Notes: generated by a model from the sequence alone, not told the origin. 64,000 nt of DNA from Malurus cyaneus samueli (GCA_009741485.1 CM019220.1:28248342-28312341), one strand, 5' to 3'; numbered from the stretch's first letter, positions 14,301 to 30,400 are shown. Program-made: numbers and translations.

Positions 14301-17300
14301 TCGTATCTGCATCCTTCTTCAACACTTTTCCCCACACAGGGAAAAGCTACTTAAGTACCCTTCAGAGAGGAGAGACCAAATCACAAACACTTCAGGGAAG
14401 GAAGCTTGAATAACTTAGCATTTACAGAACTTGCAAAGAGCAGCTTATTTCCTGCAACTCGGTATATTCATCAGCCCACCTTTTCCATAGGCCATAGGAA
14501 AACTCTGCACTTATCCCTCCTTTGTTCTGATAAATACTGGGGTTCTGGTATCTCTACCAACATCCTCACAAACAATAAATTCCAAAGCACCACTTTTAAG
14601 GAAAGCAACAGTTATACGCACAGCATATGCTGCTTGCCACTGCAAGTTATATTAAAGATTTCCATTCTTTTCTGTGTATTAAATTTATATAAGAAGAATA
14701 TATAACCCAAACGTGCCAGCTGCAGCCCCACAAAGCCCCTGAAAGTTTGTTTTCTTTCACAAAAGAAAGTAAGCACCTTTCAAAGGCATCACCATTTCCT
14801 TCTCTCCTGGATACAGATCCCTTCAGGCAGTTTTGGCACCCACAGTTGCATCAAGAGGACGAAATAGAGCCATTCTGTCAATACAGAAGACTAAAAAAAA
14901 CCTGCAACCAAGAGGCTTTATTCCAAAGGCAATTCTCCCCTGATTCACAAAGGTCTGTCTGCCACATAGCCAAGCAGAGGTTCCCAGATGGTGTTGGCAA
15001 AGCAATCTCCACTTTCTCCCAACAGCACAGACAGCAGAGTGTTGATCTCTAATTAAAAAAATTCCCAGCCCTGATCCCTTTGCCATCAGTTCTGTAACAT
15101 GTACTGGCATGATTAAATAAAGAAGAGCAAATCAAGTTTCAAGACTTATGTGAAGCTCTCGGGCTCTCACCAAAAAAAAAGCCATGAACTTAGCAAGATT
15201 TAAAACCAAGACAAAGCACCTGGAATAGCACACTGAATGTCTTTCTTAATGACAGTTCCACTATCCCCTAAGGTCTGAGCAAGTTCTCCTTAAAGCAGCA
15301 ACACATTCCTGGCCAATTGATCAATAGTTTTGTGCTCTAGTACAAGCAAGGACTAACACTGAAGCAGGAACCTTTAAAGTCACCAGAAACCAGCAGATTG
15401 CAATTGGCTGCTCTTACAGACACATCTCTAAACAATTTCAGCTCCCAATTTCTGACTCTCATGACAGCTCCAATCTCTTGCACCTCGGGACCCACACATG
15501 AACAAATGGACTGAACAGCGTTGCTCAAATCCTGCTGCATTTGCTTAACTATTGTAAGATTTCCCAAGAGTGCTCTACTTCATGTCAGTTCTGCTCTCCT
15601 TCAGTCCTGCAGTGCTTCTGCAAATTTCTGCTCAAGACTTAGCACAGACTACTCAAAAATCAGGAAACTGGAACTCAGAAGTATTTCAACAATTAAGCTT
15701 TCTCCTGGAGTAGTACCAACCATATGAATCATACAATACACAGTATTTCTCTGATTTGAAATTAAAAGAAAAATACACTATTAAAATGACCTTTATCAAT
15801 ACATTGATAAAGCATTTACCAGGTCAATGAATAAAACAGTCAAGGTTTCTGTCAAAGGAAAAGCCAAAACCAAACAAGTCTGGGTGGAAGATAATAGGCA
15901 CAGCACCCCTTATCATACTTTATATCTTGAAGAATAAATAATGGGGATATTTGGACAAGTATTTATCAAAACAAAGACTGCAGTGGCCTGTGAGGATAAA
16001 GGGTCACATTTATCAAATGCCAACTGGTCACTAACTCATTGTGACTTTTAAAAGCTGAACTCAAGCACACCAGACAAAAGGAAGATTTGAGGACTGCAGC
16101 TATACTGTCCAATTTCTAACACGGGAAACCTATTTTGATGGCTGTAACCAGCAAGACACATTCCTTAGTGCATGCATTTGTAATTTGATTTGTTATGCTG
16201 GGTGATTTAAAGTGACTTCAGAAAAACTGCTTTGCAAAGATGGTGGGTAAATTAAACTTAGAGGCCACAAATAGAAGAGGAGAAACTGACTGGCTGATAA
16301 CAGTTCAGTTCACTTGTGTAAGCAGACCCAGCCAAGTCAACAGAAGATGAATTATCAATTTGAAAGCACAGTTGAGCAATATGAAAAAAATCTATCATTT
16401 GAAAGACCCATTTCATATACACATTATGCTGATAATTTTAGAAGAACCAAATAATTGAATATTGAAGAAGGATGAGAAGAGTCCACACTATTGATATAAG
16501 ATGGTTTTTCCTCTTCTTAAAACATTAGGAAAAAATAGATTTTCAATTCAAGCTATTATTTTCTTTCAGACTGCCACATTGCACTTCTTAAAATCTTCCT
16601 AAAAATGCACAATGACAAACCCTGATTAAAAAAGAACTTGGGATAAGAAAAGCCAGTGATATATATGAACACAGTCCAATAGATCTTTATAGAGACTCAT
16701 CTTTTTCAGAATTTAGTTGATATTTGACTATCCATGTACATCTATTTGAATTCCCAACTTAAGTCTTTCATACAAGTTCTATGAAATGCACTGCTGATAC
16801 ACCTTGCAGATCAGTTAAGACAGAATTTCACATCAATCTCAGTTTTCCATCTTAATATATTCTCCTTGTTGTGACAGGTAATTGTGCAGAGCAGGACAGC
16901 CCACTGAATTCCTGTCTTCTGAAACAAAGATCACTATAATTAACACAACCAACACAACAAAATATTTTCTAAACTTCCACTCAAGGGAAAAGGTTTCCTC
17001 ACAAAGGCAGTAGCTTGAGGGCACTGAGAGGATTTCTTAGACTTGGAGGACAGGGACAGAGCAACATTGCTTTTTTGTTTTCAACTTTGTGGATCTCCTC
17101 TGATTCTCCAGCTATTGAGAACTGACAGAAGTGTCACGTGTGTTATCTGAACAGTTCTTGCCTTTTTTGGCTTCTCTTGAGACAAGGAGCAGTGTTTGTT
17201 ACTGCTAAAGATAAAAGTACTGCCTAAAAACACAGATTCTCAGGAAGAAAAGAAAATTTAATACTTCAAACAGCGACGCTTGTCTTCCTTCAATAATGCT

Positions 17301-20300
17301 TACGTATATTCACCTTTTCAAAGTTTCCAAATAAAGCTTGGAAATTAAACATCAAAATTAGATATTAACACTATGTGTTCAAATATTTCTCTCTTCTAAC
17401 CTAAACAAACTAACTAAAAAAAAAAAATATTTTTACTACAAGAAGTCTCAGTTTTCCAGGTGAGAAGTCACGTTCTCAATAAAGAGATGACAGGAGAGTC
17501 AACATTACTGAAGAGGATTAAAGTAATCCACCCTGAGTCAGGCTATGAACAAAAGTCCATGCAGATATCCTGATGAGAGACTCTGCCACCAACCCTCTGT
17601 CCCCATGGACAAAGGGGATGATGAGCAGGGCAGCTGTTGCAGGAAACTCTGCTAAGTTTCCACCACTGCCATACAGTCTCTTCGTTAAACACTAATTTAC
17701 TGACAGGGAGAAAGACTTCACTAATAAAACCTATTCTTTTTAATGCAATAAAGAGGGAAACAGGAAAAAAATAGCTTGAAAATTTACCAGTTTCAAGCTA
17801 TTATTAACCATCAGGCATGCACTGACAGAAGGAGAGATGAGGTGATAAGAGGACTTTAGTAGCAAAAGAGCTCTTTCATCAGCTGTCTGGCTTAATATAT
17901 TGCACTGAAATAAATGTAAAATACAGAGAAAAGACGTCTATCTAGTAATTTTACAAGGAATATCCAGCTGCAGATTTCCTTTTGCATGTGACTCAATTTA
18001 ATGCACCCTTGCCACATACAAAAAAAAAAGCCTGGTGAAATGAGAGGTGCTAGCATTTTCTAACAAATGGGACGACATTACAGAACAGGATTCTTTTTGT
18101 TACTCATGAAAAGAACACGGTCTTGGTGCAATTGATTTCACACATAAAAGGCAACGATTTCAAAGACCAACACTGCTATTTTTGGCCAGTTAGCAGAAAC
18201 CTATTTCTAAAGCTGACAGCAGCTCTGACAATTAATTACAAGCTAAAGATCAAGCATGTCAAATCCTTGTGAAATCCCTAGACATGAATCAGAATGACTC
18301 CTGAGGGCCTCCATAGAGTTCAGAGCAACTATTCCCTCTTTTTGCATATCATCTTTCTGCACAGATTATCAGCATGGATATTTTATGGAATAAGATCAAG
18401 GTAAATAGAGCCAGGAGGTGCACAATTTCCTGAGTTTACGTACAACAGACTCACCATTGCTAAATAACTGCTCAGTTAGGCACGCATATATATTACAGCC
18501 AGGTGAGGAGCAGGGAAAGACTGACAAACAAAACTAAAATACTTTGCACTGCAAACTGCAGTTCTGCCAAGCCACACCTGCAAAATTCATTTTCCACAAA
18601 TGTGCTAGGCATTCTGTAAAGGTTTCGAATGAACTTGCGCAGCAGCGGTACAGGTATACAAATTAAGGATATTTTAAAAAAGCAATTAGAAATATTATAC
18701 CATAATGGTATTCAAGCTGATCTGAGTCAGGGTAAGAGCTGAAGGAGATTTTCTTATGAGCTCACAGGGCTAAAAACAGAACCCAGACATGACTGTTCCA
18801 AAGGAGGATGAAGGGTGCAGTCTCCACTACTCCAGGCAGGCCGAGCTCATCAACACATCTGAACATTTACTGCAGAATTTGTATAAGAAAATGACTGAAA
18901 TGGTTTGTTGTTATGGGTTCATTTTGTCAAAAGTATTAACTGTAATAGGTTGGCACAGGAATGGCTTGAAGTTTTCCATAATACTATAAAATACTGCTTC
19001 TTCTGGAAAAACAAAGTGGTTTCTCATACACCATTTAGCCCTCCTGGAAAGGGCCAGGACAACAACCAAAAGCCAACAACATGAGATAATACTAAATTTG
19101 CCATTTCCGTGTTTCCTAAGGATTGGAAAGAAGGATTTTGAAATGCATTTGGACTCTGATTAAAAATCAATGCAGTAAAAAAAAACATTGCAAGAGCTTT
19201 TAAGCAGACAAACTGTAGCAATATTTACCTATTTTCTTCTATTCCTCCTTTCTGGAGTCAGGCGCTTATAAAAATACCTTGGGAAAGTTTTTACTTCTAC
19301 AAAGGCATATTGACTTTTTGACACTATGATAATTAAAGTCAACATGGAAAACACAAGCAAAAATAGAAAATCTAGACTCTGAAAGGAGACACCAACCAAA
19401 TCAAATACAACTTTCAAAAATAAAATCCTCAAGAAATGAGTCACCCACCCCCGAAACAACTGCAACAGGAGAGGCAACTTATTCACTTCTAGTTCTGCGT
19501 TCTTCTCTCCTCTCTCTGTTTTATGTGCAAAGCATACTTTACTGGTCACTGCTAAGACACTGGAATTTAATTCCAGCTAGCCAGAAAAAGAGCTCCAGCT
19601 AGCAGGCATTCAGCAGCATGGTGAATTTTGTCTGCCTTGCCAAACAGAAGGTGTCCCACCTTGTGAAGGGACACCATGTTCACGGACACAAACCAGGACA
19701 CAGTTCAATGCAGCATTTTGAGGCACCTCTGGGATTCTTCAGCACTGGTGGGAGGAGCTGTTCCACTCATAGCAAGTTAATAGCTGTGATTCTACTCATT
19801 AGGAGAAAGAGGAAAAGGCCTAAGAGAACTCCCTTATCTCTGACAGCTCCCAGAATTGGTGTGGAAAGCAAGGAGAGAACAAATCAGACACCAGTGTTTT
19901 TAAGTAAGCACTCTTCTGCCTAAGTGCCAAATTCCACCCTAACAGAGACTTTTTTTAATCCACTGTGACACATTAAAGCATGAGTTCATTCCTAGAACTG
20001 CATCATTGCATTATTCTGGTGTAATGACACGTTAGGTTTCTGAACGGCTAACACTAGAGAGTTTAGATGATGCTTTTGGAGAAAGACCAAAGTACATTTT
20101 ACCTTAAAACATGAAGTGAGCAGGCTCAGAGCTTGCTGAGCTACACAAGATTCCAAAACATCTGCCAGACAGGAGAAAAAAACTCACATCCACCAAGTGT
20201 ACATAAAAGAGCCCTTCCCCTTGCTCCAAACAAACCAGCACTCAGGCAGCTCTGGCTTGCTCCTCCACGAGACACACTGTAAACAAAAGATTGTTCATTG

Positions 20301-20364
20301 ACATGTCAGCATGGACATGCTCTAATGGAAGAGACTGGTAGCTGTAAGAGCTGTTACCAGTGAC

Positions 20365-20400
20365 AGAGAGCAGCAATCCTTCAGAGAGCAGCAATCCTTC
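20365..20400. repeat. 18-bp perfect tandem duplication
   Basis: Two identical adjacent copies of agagagcagcaatccttc. This is a recent small tandem duplication in non-coding DNA, with no other feature attached. Confidence 0.95.
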
Positions 20401-23400
20401 AAGCCTTGCCAGCCCAGCACCCTGCAGTCACATGTGAAATCTGCAGTGGTTAGCTTTTATTTTCCTCTCTCCATCCTAGAGCCACTCACTATTTAATCAG
20501 AGCTCTGATACAACCAACTGTGCCAAAAAGAGGAGCTAATTCCAGAGCAATCTTTCCTTGGCAACTTTATGTAATACAAAGCAGCCCTGAAACAGGAAAC
20601 ACCTTCCAAGGCAGGCAGTTTTATTTCCTCAGGTATCATTGCCACAGTTAAGCGAATGTTTCAAGCAGAAGTCATGGAGTGATAAGTTCTGGCAACTGCT
20701 CCAAATGTTCATCAGCTTTACATGGAAACCCACAGCCTATTGGAAAATATTCTCCCAGATTAGGCACTGAAAATAAATACCTTCTTTTCACATCCTTGAT
20801 GACATTTACAACAGAGAGCATATTCTATATTAAAGTTTGTAACACTCCTACTAAAGCAGAAACGGTACATTCAAAGAAGGAGTATTTCCAAGAAACACAG
20901 ATAACAAAAAAAAAACCATGCATACTCAAAATTCATCACTTGTTACACATGAAAAATAGAACAGGCAGTTCAAACAATTCTGAAACTCCTTCATTGAAGA
21001 TTGTCACATGAAACTGTTGCCATTGTGCCAAATAAGTAAACACATCACACCTGCTAAGCACTGTGCTTGGGAGGCAGCAATTACAGATGGATTAAAGGAT
21101 AATCAGCTAAATAGTTTACATCCAACTACCATGCTATGCTCTGTTTCAATATCCCAGACATTCTGTTTAAAAAATACTTGATGGAAAACATAAATCCTCC
21201 AAACAGAGTTTAAAAACCCCAAACAAAAATAAAATCCACTTATTTCTCCGACCACACATAAGTTTCTCCAATTAGAACTTGCTCTCCTTTCCTACTTGCT
21301 GCATCTTTTTCTAAGTTGTAATCCAAATTAAAATCCAGGATAAGGGATGAAATGAAACATAAAACAGAAGATACTGGAAGGCAAAGCTTTTCCTTACACA
21401 ATTCCAACACAAAGAACTGACAAGCAGCAGGGAGTGCTTTGGCCCAGGGCCTTAGAAAGTCAAGGTGCACTTTATTTCTAGGTTAAAGTCAGATCAGAAA
21501 AATCAACACCAACCCGAGTGAAAATACTGTTGCATTTTGGAGAGCTTTCTTGGAGTTAAAACTGCTGTAATTTTTGGCCTTCCCCATCCTGATACAGGAT
21601 AGATGTCTTCACAGTGTCCCCTCAGAGTTGTATTTCCAGATGATCAGCTTCTATGCAATCATACTTTGTATATAAAAACTTCCTTATTGCCAGTGAGTTT
21701 AAAAAAAAATCAACTTTCAAGATTGTTGAAAGCTAAGACAGCCTACTTGGGATGAATTCTATACAGGGAACTATCAGAAGGAGAAATGTATAGTTTTTAA
21801 ATCTTGTTTTTATCCTGAATAGAGTAGTTGCTACTAATGCCAAAGAGAGCACAGAGAACATCTAAGCATGAACAGTTTAAAAGCCTCCATAAAGTGAAGG
21901 CCATTGAGAGAAACCTAGATGGCTAAAGCTCTTGGAAAGACAAAGACTTTGAGCTCCCTTCTCTGTTTGCTATTCTTTACCAAAACAGCATCTATCCTCA
22001 TTCTAAAGAGCCACAAAGGGACTGATGCTCAAGGAGCAGCTATTGATCCACGTCAAGGATCAAGGTTACTGTAATCAAATTTCTGTGTTCCACAGTAAAT
22101 TTTTTAGTTTACCATGTCATTCCTAATTCATAGTCCTTCATCTCTGCGACAGACCCTCTCGTTTCTTGTCTGAACACACTTCACTGATGTGTAAAGCCCA
22201 TGAAAGTTCAAGGAGAGGTTGGACTGCTTCCTAGAAGCACAATCCATTGAGATGTACTGCATTGGCACAAACTGTCTCACAGGTCCCTGAGCTGCAGGTG
22301 TCAGATACTCTCACACTACCTGGGAATTGTCACACTTTTCCTTAAGCATCTGCTGGGATTCACTGCCAAAAACAGAGCAGTTTGAGGTGGAAGCTAAATC
22401 TGAGCCTGAAGGGCACTCATTTTTAATGTTATATTAAAGAGTACTAATCCATCCACGTCTCCATTAATCCCTGTCCACGGTATAAATACAAATTGCAAGA
22501 TTTGTCGATTGTTGGGGGGACCAAAACCAACAGCTCTAATCCAAAGCACCACCCTGCCACTGCCAGCAGGGAAAAGCCAATCTACTCCACTTGACCTTTC
22601 CTAACTCATATGAAACTCAAATAGGTACACACACTTTTTTGGTGAATAAATTTGCAACATATCCATACAGCAACAAATCCTACAAGTTAGCCCTCAGTAA
22701 AGGTGGCAAACACCTGAAAGGACTATGCAGCGTACAATATACACTCCTTGAAAGGCAGGAACTGAGATTTTGTCCTTCCTCCTAAAAGGATGCCTGGGTG
22801 ATGATCTGGAGAGTATCAAGGATTTGTGGATCATGGCAATTTACAATTGTTCCTACTTTTTTGCCAAGAAACAGAGAGTCCCAAGGAACAAGTCTGGCAG
22901 TTCAAAGAACATCTCACCTGCCAAGAAAGGCTTCAGACACACCGAAAATACCGGGAGGAGGGAAGCCACACAACATCAGCCACCAAAGATTTCAAGTGCC
23001 TTGGACATGATTGCCTCAGAATGCCCACACACCACCATCTTTTTCCATAGATATTCTCTTCAGGTACAAATCCAGACATCATGGTGAAGGGGCTAATTCC
23101 TCACCCTACTTAGGATCAGTGAACTTCATTGTGTTTGTGGTTCATGAGCTCCCTTCACCTGAAACAGCTCCCACAAGACCTTGGCAGACAGTGGCTTGAA
23201 CTACCAGGAAGTCAAACTTGATAAAATCTTCAAATATTGTCCTTTCTAGAGTATTTTCTTATCCTCCTACACGTGTGAGATCTCCTATTTTGCAGTGCCA
23301 GCTATCTCATCCAACAATATTGTCATTCCCTCTTACCCTTCTCACAGAGTTCATTCTCATCTCTCTCCATGCTCTGCACCAAAATGTGCTCAAATCAAAG

Positions 23401-24694
23401 GTTCTAATGTTTTTCTTCTTTCCTTCAATTGTTTTTAATTAGGCTACATCTTTTTCTTTGAAGTCAAGGGAAAGAGTCCTCTTCATTTCAAAGACTATTA
23501 GCCTGACTTTTTCCTTCCAGGGTCCTACCTCACTGCATCTTCAAACACATTGTTCCATGGGGACAGAGATGCATCCAAATAAAGATTAATAAAAAGGTAA
23601 TTACTGTAATATTATTAATTGAATAACTAGGGCAACTTTTTCTAGTGTCAATGAACTTCAATGCATTAATAAAACTAACAAATATCAAATAGTTTTGGGT
23701 CCAAACCAGAAATATTTACACTAAATCTGAATAACTTTTCCAAACAGTGGGTAAATAGTCATATAGAATTTGAAATATAAAAATGTTTCCAGTGCTCCAA
23801 GATGAAGCTGAGCAAATTTCATGAGTGAAATGAGAGTAGACATTATTTGCACCTTCTAAGCATGCAATATATTTTCATCTTCGTGTTTAAAATAAGGCCA
23901 CTGAAAGGAGAATTTCCACTGCCCCAGCTGTCAGTACCTGGTTTTGTGACTTGCCTGCTGGGGAATTACTCATTTCCCATTGCAAATGTGAATTTACTAT
24001 TCACTTTGATAGACCTGGTGCTGGTTGCACCCTGATGAGGTGTCCTCAGTCCAGCCCATGGCACTGGCAAGATAAACATGGAAAAAGAGAATAGGGGCAA
24101 AACACTAATAAATTTTGCTTAGATCAAAGAGATGCAATCACACCCTTTTCAATACTACCTGACATCTTCTTGACAATATTATGAGGCAGATAATGTCTAT
24201 ATGTTTTGGCTGATGGCAGTGAATTATGGTAGGTTCTGGGAGGCAACTGTCTAAACCAGGGGAAGCTGATTAATTACCCAGCAATAATTCATTATTGAGA
24301 CGTTTAGGTCTACTTGTGCACCACAAAGTCAGAGGGAGCAGGAGACAGTAAATCCTATAAATGCTCTTCAGTGTTTGCAGCTATAGCCATAGAGGAACAT
24401 ATACACAGAGACAATAACATCATCTTAGAAAAATGAGGTGCTTGGAAGGAAATTATCAACTCAAGTGCACGGTCTCCATCCCGTGCAGTGGATGTATCAG
24501 CACATGCAGTAGGATCCCCTGTGCTGGAATGCTCAGTGTTTCTCAGGCTTCTTTTCCACATGGAACAGCAAACACACACTCAAGGATCAAACAAAGAGTC
24601 AGACTGCAAAGCCTGAGGCTTTCATCTGACACTGCCAAACCAAATGGACACGAAAATAGATGAAGCCTGGATTCACCTTTGCAGATAAAGATCC

Positions 24695-24720
24695 GTAAGT
24701 TAATACTGATATTAACTTAC
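24695..24720. other. Perfect hairpin: 11-bp arms, CTGA loop
   Basis: The left arm GTAAGTTAATA is followed by CTGA and then its exact reverse complement TATTAACTTAC. The AT-rich arms make it a weak hairpin. No microRNA precursor length or flanking stem extension is visible. Confidence 0.8.
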
Positions 24721-27399
24721 TAAAGATCATTCAAAGCAGGTATCACATACAAGTCTCTTTACAGGTGTGTACAAAGAATGTGGCTATTTCACAGCATCAT
24801 CATTTCCCTCTCTATTTGGATCATAGAGATAATGTATTTCTTGGCTACCACCCAAATCATTGCTCTTTATGTGGATGGTTCCCTAAAGAGTTTAAGCATT
24901 AGAGCAATGGGCTACTATACAGCACCAAATTTGAATTGTGACTCAACTATTCTACAAAGGGGATTTATCATAGAGACACTTCTCAGGAATACACAGTATT
25001 TTAAATTTCGCTGACATTCCTCACTAACAAAACAGCACTTCTATTTTAGCAGTGATTCTAAGTCATAAAATTTCCATAAAGCCTTTTCTTTCCTCTTGGT
25101 GTGAGTGTTGTCTTCAAAGCCCTTCTGTGTTAAACATTAATTGACTGGTTTTGTTTTAACAGACCAAATGTATTAGAGAGTACATGAACAATCATCTTTC
25201 AGAAAGATTAGGACTGTCCTACCCAAAATCTTGGATGGCAGTTTCAGGTTACTCTAAAGCTCTCTCCAACTTTGATTTCTGACTTTTTCCTTTCATCTCC
25301 TTTTTAAATCACTTCATATCTACTGCCACAGTAGTTTTTCTCTTTTTGTAACCTGGTGTTCAAATACCAGAACAACCACAGCACTGAACACCAGACCATT
25401 CCATAAAACCACCTTCCTCTGCAGAAGTCTTCAGTCAGAATCTATTACAGCAAGGTTTTACAAACAGTTTCCATTGCAGAGCCAAAGCACCCCCTGCTCA
25501 GAATCCTCTGCATTAAAAGGACTGGCAGATGGATGGATGGATTGTTGCTGTGCCTTGGAAAGGTCCAGTGCAATTCACCTCCAAACAGTTCTTATATCTA
25601 ATAGGGGATGTGGTCACAGAAGATGAGAGAATTTCTCTCTGGCAATGATATCCTACCCCTTAACAGATTCCTTAGGCAGTTCAAGTAAATTTAAAGCTTA
25701 GCTCATGACACTCAGAGGATGCTGACAAATTATAAAAGCACTGTCATAGCAGCTCTAACCTGACTTTCTGTCTACACTACTGTAGATTTGAAATCATTCC
25801 TGAACAAGATCACAAGAAATGGGCAGCAATCCTAAATCATCCATGAAAATACAATGGCATCCAAGATGTTTGCTTGAGTTATCCCCATAAGTAAGGGATG
25901 TCAGTGCTTAAACAGGCACATATGATAACAGGTTAACAGGAATAGTTCTGTTCCTAAGAGCTGCCTCCTACCCATGTCTCCTCATTTCACAGGCACATCT
26001 ACAAGGTCAACATTCAAGAGGTTTTTTTTAAGCCTGTTTTTGAGCCCTCTAACTTATATCCAGGTAATTCAATTTAGAGTTACCGGAGATCTATGTTAAT
26101 CATTTTTATTATCTTCCAAGATACTAGGCAAACCAAGTGGGTTTTTCTGTCTAATAAAATCCAGGTCTGCCTGACCAATATATGATAGACAGACATTTAC
26201 TTTAGGAAATGCTATCAAAAAGAAAGATTATATTCCCTGGTCTTCTGGGCATAGGGGACATCACATAAAGGTACCAAGCAAAGCTATGAAAACCAGAGCA
26301 AGGCAAACTATGCTTTTCCTAGAATTGTTTCTCATACAGCAAAAAAAAAAAGTCAAAACAAGTAGGAGGAAGCCCAGGATTATTTGGATGCTAAAACATG
26401 CATACACCAGAACACTGCATGGTGCAAAGGGATGGAGTCAACAGAATTACAGCAGCTGCCAACATTAGACTTAGGTTTGTAAACCCACCTTATAATTTAT
26501 CTTTAGGATATTTAATTAGATCAACTTTGTGCCTATTAGCATGCTTGGGTTTAACTTTTTCCCTTATTTAAAAATATAAACTAGATGATAAAGAATAGGG
26601 CCTATGCTTGTTTACTTCATATTAGGCAAAAATCTCTGCATTCTGTAAAAGCTTCCTCATTAAGTTTCTCTTCTTGCTAGACTTAATTTATCCACTCTAA
26701 AAACATAACAAGACTGAATACAAGACCATAGACACGCTGAATTAAACTGGCAGTGAATTATTAAATACAGAATATACAGTCTAATATTAAAAATAAAGTT
26801 GATGCCTAAACTCAGTTTAAAAAAAAAAAAAATTGAGAGAAAAAGTCATCCCCTGACAGTGCCAGAAGATCCTCATTATTGAATATACACGCTGGACTTT
26901 TCTTACATGTTTGGCTTCAGAAACTTCATGTTTTAAATATCAAGTTGCTTTAGCAGAAAGAAGAGAACAAGTAAAAAACTATTCTTCCATTCAGTTGCAG
27001 AATCACAGCACAATGACTTGGCAACAAAGAGCAGTAAGTAATCAGCTCCTACAGCCACAATATCCATAGCCCACTGTACTGAGTTTCAGAAAATCCACTG
27101 TACTGAAAAGGAGAGCAAGAGAAGAGTGAACTGTGGCTAAGACCAGTCCTGCTCCTGATGTACATGAAATCCAAAACCTTTTAAACATTCTTGCAAAAAG
27201 GAAACAGGAAATAGACTGCCACTTGACAACCCATATTTCTCCTTCATTGAGCAATCTAACCTGTATTTTGAGCAATCTAATTGTATTTTCTTAACAAAGA
27301 AATAATAGGTGAGGTAAAACACATGGGGTTTCTGTTTGTACTATCATTATAACAACCCCTACCGTTCTCAGTCCAAATATTTTACTTCCAAGAGGAATC

Positions 27400-27424
27400 T
27401 ATATATAATTATATATATATATAA
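27400..27424. repeat. (AT)n microsatellite
   Basis: Short alternating A/T tract with one phase break, in intergenic DNA. Confidence 0.9.
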
Positions 27425-30400
27425 AATTTCAGTATAAGCACACATACACACAATCTCCTTGTTGGACTAATACCCCTTAGCAACCCAGCATGATTCCAGT
27501 CCATGCAGTTACCACCAGTGCAAGACCAGCAGAGGAAGTTTTGAAAGGTATACTCCAATGGGCAGTGAAAAGGTTTGAGAGAATCTGAGTGGATTTAAGG
27601 GAATCCAAGAAGACTAAGAGCTAGAATTCAACTAAAACTACATACAGTGCTAATACCACCTTTTGTGTACAGCTTAAATAGCAAAGCCTGGTATTTAATA
27701 AAGTGCAGTCTATACTCTAGAGCCAGTCTATTAGCATATTTCATGAAAGAGGGAGAAACCAACATGAGGTTCAATGAGATCATCCTAGGAAATGAGGTTT
27801 TGACTCAATTACACTGTGTTCTTGTTCACCCAGTTTGGCAAACGGCAAGGCTAAACAACAAAGGAGGAGAGGATTTCCACATCACCCATTTGAGTCTGCA
27901 CACCTAATTCTGTCTACTACCCCATCTGGATTTGAATCATAATTTCTCACTAAATTTCTCATTAAAAGTACAGTAATATTACCCTGCTTTGCACATAAGT
28001 TGTAAAATCAATATTTACAAGCCAAATGCCTGATGTGCTCAAGTATCTGCAAAACATTTTTTGCGCAGTAAGTATTTTATCATTTCCAGCATACTTGAGG
28101 TGGGTAAGCACATACATTCTTCTACACCACTGGCAAACAGAAATTGCAGACAGGAGGCATTCTGGGCCCTATCTCTATAATCTGGATAGTGACTGCAACA
28201 AGTCATCCATCAAGACTACAAAATAAGTCTTAGTGAGATTTTTGCCTATTCTAATCCCTCCCAATACACACACACCTATTAGGGGAGCTAAGAGGTTTTG
28301 GGGAATGACATCCTGTATAATTATGTGAGCCTCCTCATCTTCACAAGAAAAAATACAAGAGCAGAATGGAAAGAGAGAATAGTGCACATGTGGTTTCACC
28401 ACTAAAACCAGCAGCAACTAAGAAATTACATATCCAGAACTTCTATGAGTGCCCAAGGTAAATAAGTTGTAGTCACTCTTACCCAGCGGTTCAGTTTCAA
28501 TAGATCTCTGGGCAAACACAGTCATGCCATGAGCTTGCAGTGACTGCAGACAGACAGAATCAAAGCTCTACCCCCACCCAAAATCCAACTCCATCAGAAG
28601 CACTCTGCCTTCCAGCTCTCTGGAGGCACTGGATGATTTCTGACTCAAAGCAAGTGCCACGTCCTGAGTCACTGTCACTCCCACTGTCCCCAGTGACCTT
28701 GTACTCAGCATAAAGCAGGCCTGGCACTCCTTAATTCACAAGCCCAGAAAAGCTCCAGCACCCAAATGATGTCTATATGAGCAGCAAGGAATTATAAATT
28801 ACATGCCTATTCCTTTAAACACTAGTGCTACAACACTTGAAATTAGTCCCAAATTATGCAAATTATCTTCTCCCTCCATTTCAAGAGATACTAGAAATTA
28901 GTGATTGTAGCTTCCAAATAAAACAGCAAACAACTTGGGATCAGAATTATTCAGGTCCAAAACATAAATTATAGTGTAGTTCTACAAAGCTCTTATCTCC
29001 TTACAATGTCAATTTTCTGGAAAAACACTTTGCACTCCATGTCAACAGCCAAACAAGAAAATGAAAAAGAAAATTACCTAAAAGCCAGAGGTTTTAGACA
29101 GATAGATATATCTAAAACTTTTCATTGTATTTAACCATGCCCCATTTATTTATTCCATGAATGCTTATCGCTGCCCAGACAAAACTAATTTGCAGGCCTC
29201 CTTTTGGTATTTTCAGCAGACTAAAAGGATTGTTATTCTGGGTAACATCAAATGTGAATTGCAGGAATTTTGCAATGGAATCGAAAAATCATTACAATAC
29301 AGGTAATCTCAATTTTCATGAGCTTGACCCTATTTTGCATTCAAAAATGCAGCGGTTAGCATCTATTTATAGCAACAGCTACATGACATGGTTGATAAAA
29401 CCTTATGTGAAACAATTATTGCAGAATTTTATCATACTCTTCCAGGAAATTTTCAAGATATCTTTCTTTATATTAAAAATACTTTCAATTCATCATGCCA
29501 AGAAAACAATCAACAAATCTCACTTCACACATTGAATCTCTGGATCACATTTTTTTTGCATATACAGAAAAGCTCCTAAAACACACCCTAAGAAAATAGC
29601 CCAGCTTTCCTGTTGGTGCAAATGTAGAAGGAATACCTGACCCAGGTGCAAATTTATTCCTCACAGCTCCAGCCATTCATTTGCTCCTCTGCCAGTTTTA
29701 GATTAATTACTGCTTTGATGCACCAACTGACCGATTGGTTGTAAATGTGTTTTTCGTTCTTGTGGGGCCTTGCAAGCCCCTTGTCAGTTAAATAACTCAC
29801 TCATCTGTATGAAATTCCCTCCAGGATTTTTGTCGCCTAGAAGGATTACTGCCCAGGAATAAAGCCTGTTACTCTGTGACAGCCCTATTCCATGATACAT
29901 CATTTCCTATTCTGTGATACATCCAATAAAATTACACTGCAGAAACCTCCACTACTTATGTAATTCATCACTACTTAATTCACCACTGTAAACATCTGCT
30001 GTACCTTGCTGAGTGAATAGCAAAGCCAAAAATACTTCTTAACCATTATATAAGTATCAAGGTACATGATATATTTTCATACCAATATTTTTTGAACGTA
30101 AAATGCTACGTATTAATAAGTGACATGCTCCAAAATTTACTTGCTGTACCTTGGAGACAATTAGAGAAAAATCCCCGATTGCCTCACTATTTCCACCACT
30201 TTATCACCAAAGCTGCAGGCTCCCTAAGAGCAAAGCAAAAGTCACAATACATAGAAAACACCATCAACTTTGCAAACAGCTCTTAAATGCTTCCCTTCTC
30301 CCCAAGATGCTTCACAACTACAACAAGGTTCCACCAAAACAGAGGTATTCCACTCGAGTATCAAATCTTTAACATCAAAAGCTAAATTGTTCTGTTCAAG

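Noticed and set aside
29161..29535. 124-codon plus-strand frame
   Set aside because: No recognisable domain, no promoter or splice context, and ordinary AT-rich composition; frames of this length occur by chance in 64 kb.
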